From positions 274,276 through 338,275 of the forward strand of contig NW_004797291.1 of NCBI RefSeq assembly GCF_000002075.1: a stretch of 64,000 bases of DNA. The letters are read 5' to 3'. The stretch comes from Aplysia californica. Its lineage: Eukaryota > Mollusca > Gastropoda > Aplysiida > Aplysiidae. The notes below the pieces were generated by a model, which made no database searches, had not been told where the DNA came from, and was given only the letters and a program-made list of their open reading frames with translations. Positions 61,583-64,000 of the stretch are shown here, one piece after another (position 1 is the first letter of the stretch; every line of letters begins with the position of its first letter). The position numbers were made by a program, and so were the translations under genes.

Positions 61583-61592
61583 TGATTGGCCC
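61583..61592 (-). promoter_or_regulatory. CCAAT box candidate
   Basis: GCCAATCACA on the - strand in a CpG-rich setting with a TAGCGGAAATCCGCTA palindrome nearby. Could serve the open frame at 61287-61559 or an unseen upstream NFXL1 exon. Confidence 0.25.
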
Positions 61593-62282
61593 GCTGTCGC
61601 GGTAGCGGAGTTTAGGGGAGGAAATGGCGGTAGCGGAAATCCGCTAAATAGCGGAATATTGAGACCCATGCTAGAGATAGATCTAGGCTAGCCTCAAAAC
61701 TAGATCTATCTAGATCTAGATCTAGATCTAGATTGAATGATTTATGGCTGTCTGTCTAGATCTAGACCTAGGTCATAGATCTAGAAGAACCTAGATCTTG
61801 GTCTACCCTGAGCCAAAAAGAACTTTCCGAAATCACAAAAGAGTTCCCATACCGGGTCTGTATACTTTGTGACTTTGTTCCCGGTTACCGGGTCTGTACA
61901 GGCTACACTCCCTACAAAAAAATATTCTTTTCATAATGAACTAGAAATCTAGATCTAGGGATGCCATAAGCTCATCTATTCGGGCTCGGGTGCACACCGA
62001 TGTCCCGCCTAAATCTAGATCTTGCCCAACTAGAAGTAAAAATAACAGTACTAAAACACGTCAACAACACGTCATTCGTCAGCATACGGCACGGCGTACA
62101 CTCCCAGCCTAGCCCGGCCTTGATATTTAATTGTTGGGTCAAAAAAAGAAGCCAAATGCGTACAAAGCTGCACCATCAGTGCAAATTAAGCATTCACGTC
62201 ATACACACTAATTCTCTGTGGGTAAATGTCTTGTTGTGAGCCAAAAGCAAGAACTAATTTGTTTTTATATTGAGAAAATCAC

Positions 62283-62397
62283 CTTGCTTTTTAATTAGTC
62301 TTCTCAGCTGAGCTTGGATTTCGTGTTTCGTTTCGACACTTCCGACCCAATATCCGGTTGAATCAGCTCTTTGTACGTAATCGTAAATTTGATCCAT
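62283..62397 (-). CDS. Candidate upstream coding exon
   Basis: ATG with a G at +4, then 38 codons (MDQIYDYVQRADSTGYWVGS and VETKHEIQAQLRRLIKKQ) and a CAAG|GTGATT donor in phase 1. Joining it to the possible acceptor at 59077 keeps the frame into NFXL1 exon 1 ([10 protein letters not shown]). Product unknown. It may be a separate gene's first exon or chance. Confidence 0.3.
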
Positions 62398-62439
62398 AGC
62401 CTACTCTTGGATGTCCGTAAATTTCTAAGGATTAAATTT

Positions 62440-62575
62440 TGTGGGTGGTTGGAGGGCGCAAGTAATAGGTCCTACTTCTATATTTCCCCCTGTAGTTTTT
62501 ATTAGTGTATCTTGCTTTTTTCTGGAATTAATTACTGTTGTCATATCTAAGTGCTTCATTTTTCTAAAAGAAAAG
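62440..62575 (+). repeat. SINE family B, antisense to NFXL1
   Basis: GTGGGTGGTTGGAGGGCGCA head to AAGTGCTTCATTTTTCTAAA. Confidence 0.75.
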
Positions 62576-62859
62576 AAAATTTAATTTTAAAAAAGAAAAA
62601 GAAACGATCTAAAGAGGGGGGGTAGGACCGATGTTGTAGCATTACTTTTTAATGTTTATTTGAGAATAACTTTTTGCAATGAAAGGTGTGATCAACAAAA
62701 TGAATATTTGTGACAAAACTGCCAACTGTTATGGAAATTTTTAGAATAATAATTTTAAGTGATCTACAGGTGGTTTTGTAAACAAACTTCATGTACGGAA
62801 TCATAATTTATGGACATGAGGAATAATTAAAATTGATAGGCCTATAACTTATACTTGAT

Positions 62860-62960
62860 TTTTGTATTCATGGTTGCTGTTGTTTTGTTGTTGTTGTTTT
62901 GGGGTTGTTGTTTTGTTGTTGCTGTTGTTGTTGTTTTGCTTGTTGTTGTTTTGTTGCATA
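62860..62960. repeat. (TTG)n-rich simple sequence
   Basis: TTGTTGTTGTTTTG runs; the Val/Leu-rich open frame across it is not a gene. Confidence 0.85.
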
Positions 62961-62984
62961 CCAGTCATTTCGTGACACAGTCAT

Positions 62985-63158
62985 TTAGAGGGGGTGGGGT
63001 GAGAAAGAAAGTGGAGACGAAAGCAGACGACAGAATTGCTAGAGAGCAGGAAAAGGAAATAATTTTAGAGAAGAAAATGTTTCCTTCGCTACTTGGATTC
63101 GAACCCCGGACCTTTGAATGAGAGGCGAACACTTTTACCTCTAGGCCACAAGAGCCCC
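62985..63158 (-). repeat. Composite SINE, head half
   Basis: tRNA-like head plus the adjacent G/A-rich body; A box slightly altered. Confidence 0.82.
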
Positions 63159-63543
63159 CACCAAGGGATCTTGAACGTGCACAACTTGCACGCGGGACCT
63201 CAGAGGTTTTTCGCCCTTGTCTGAGAAAGCCAGGTATAGATCTTCCCTACCAGAAGATCAGGGTTGTTTCTGAAAGATAGCGGTAAAAAGGGGACAATGA
63301 GTTGAGCAGTAGAAAAGCTGCAGAGAGAGTCAGGGGCGAAGAGGAGGGGGCAAAGGAGGTGAGGGGGTGGGGGCAGAAAGTGGAGACGTGAGCAGACGAC
63401 AGAACATTGTTAGAGAGCAAGAAAGGGTGTGAAGGGAGAAATATTAAGGAAAGAAAATTTTTACGTCTCTACCCGGATTCGAACCCGGGACCTTTGAATG
63501 AGAGGCGAACACATTGACCTCTCCTCCAGGCCACGAGAGCCCC
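63159..63543 (-). repeat. Composite SINE, second tandem copy
   Basis: Body motif CAAGGGATCTTGAACGTGCA through the head with a perfect B box; the A-box side has a CTCC insertion. Directly abuts the previous copy. Confidence 0.82.
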
Positions 63544-63699
63544 CTGCCCGAACAGTGTAACTGGTAGGAACAAAATATCAACTCGGTTTTTTTTTCTAAA
63601 AACGTTACCGCTTGGTCCACCGTCCACGTGCCTTTGACACGCGACACAAATCGCTCCTTAGGACAGGGATCCATAGACAACGACAGATATTGTCAGTAC

Positions 63700-63937
63700 A
63701 ATGTATGAGAGTGTTTTAGCGCCTGTAAAAGGCAGCTTGCACTGCGGTATACATGTGTACAGAAATTGTGTATAGTAGAGAATTGTTTCTGTATGTTATG
63801 CTTTCCAGGAAGTTGAGTATATAGATCTAGTAATAGTATAGATTGTAAAGTGCATAGAGAGCGTGCTATTGAGTGAGAATTTGCGCTATATTAATGCTAT
63901 CTAATAATATTAATATAATTGTCATTATTATTATTAA

Positions 63938-63983
<46 letters not shown>

Positions 63984-63985
63984 GT
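63700..63985 (+). repeat. Conserved-domain SINE 3' end with (ATT)n
   Basis: GTAAAGTGCATAGAGAGCGT and GCGCTATATTAATGCTATCT precede an ATT run, as at 46830. Confidence 0.75.
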
Positions 63986-64000
63986 GTTACGAAAGTAGTT

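Larger units (their letters stand above)
60089..61902. mobile_element. Element with 80-bp inverted repeats
   Basis: Arms at 60089-60171 and 61820-61902 (GACCCGGTAACCGGGAACAA ... TTTGTGATTTCGGAAAG) pair with about five mismatches. The interior includes a younger Tigger-like MITE, simple repeats and a - strand open frame. Confidence 0.78.

Noticed and set aside
56058-63543. tRNA-Glu-like genes at 56058-56133, 63083-63158 and 63463-63543
   Set aside because: A and B boxes are good, but each is the head of a composite SINE, and arm pairing is poor.
1-64000. LTR retroelements, retroviral genes, Polintons or bacterial operons
   Set aside because: No gag, protease, integrase, envelope or capsid-like frames, no paired long direct repeats, and no bacterial gene layout were seen.

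Overview
The window is animal nuclear DNA with GT-AG introns, abundant tRNA-derived SINEs, MITEs, LINE fragments and Mutator-like transposases. The protein matches, the transposase lineage and the SINE styles (including tails ending in a TATAAATG-like box plus ATT runs) point to a lophotrochozoan, most likely a mollusc and perhaps a gastropod. This placement is inference; no species can be read from the sequence.

Two host genes are firmly supported and face each other tail to tail. On the + strand at 5434-8867 lies an LRRC59-like gene (ER and nuclear-envelope ribosome-associated protein). Its first exon, coiled-coil exon, short linker exon and membrane-anchor exon are clear, but the exons that should encode the leucine-rich repeats are not in the window. 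On the - strand, from ATG 59059 to stop 30264, lies NFXL1 (NF-X1-type zinc finger, RING-CH and C-terminal membrane anchor). I could place 18 coding exons whose phases all agree, giving a 912-residue protein.

Layout: 1-4980 is a degenerate 28-bp minisatellite with higher-order duplications. 5434-8867 is LRRC59-like, followed by a long probable 3' region to about 12.1 kb. 12.1-24.5 kb is gene-poor DNA with SINEs, a LINE 3' end and MITEs. 24.5-29.2 kb holds a coding-like remnant split by a MITE, then two divergent Mutator-like (PF20700-type) transposase copies in the same direction. 29.8-59.1 kb is NFXL1, with introns packed with SINEs, MITEs and tandem repeats. 59.1-64 kb is the NFXL1 upstream side, with a palindromic MITE next to the start codon, a nested inverted-repeat element, a hammerhead-ribozyme-like motif, a candidate upstream coding exon and more composite SINEs.

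The points most worth a second look are: the LRRC59-like gene without its LRR exons; a 39-bp tandem array in NFXL1 intron 8 made of copies of the exon 9 splice acceptor; the hammerhead-like motif beside a nested terminal-inverted-repeat element; a modular set of SINE families that share heads and tails and lie mostly in the sense direction of both genes; and a candidate exon at 62283-62397 that would join NFXL1 exon 1 in frame. No LTR retrovirus, Polinton, CRISPR array, rRNA or genuine tRNA gene was seen.
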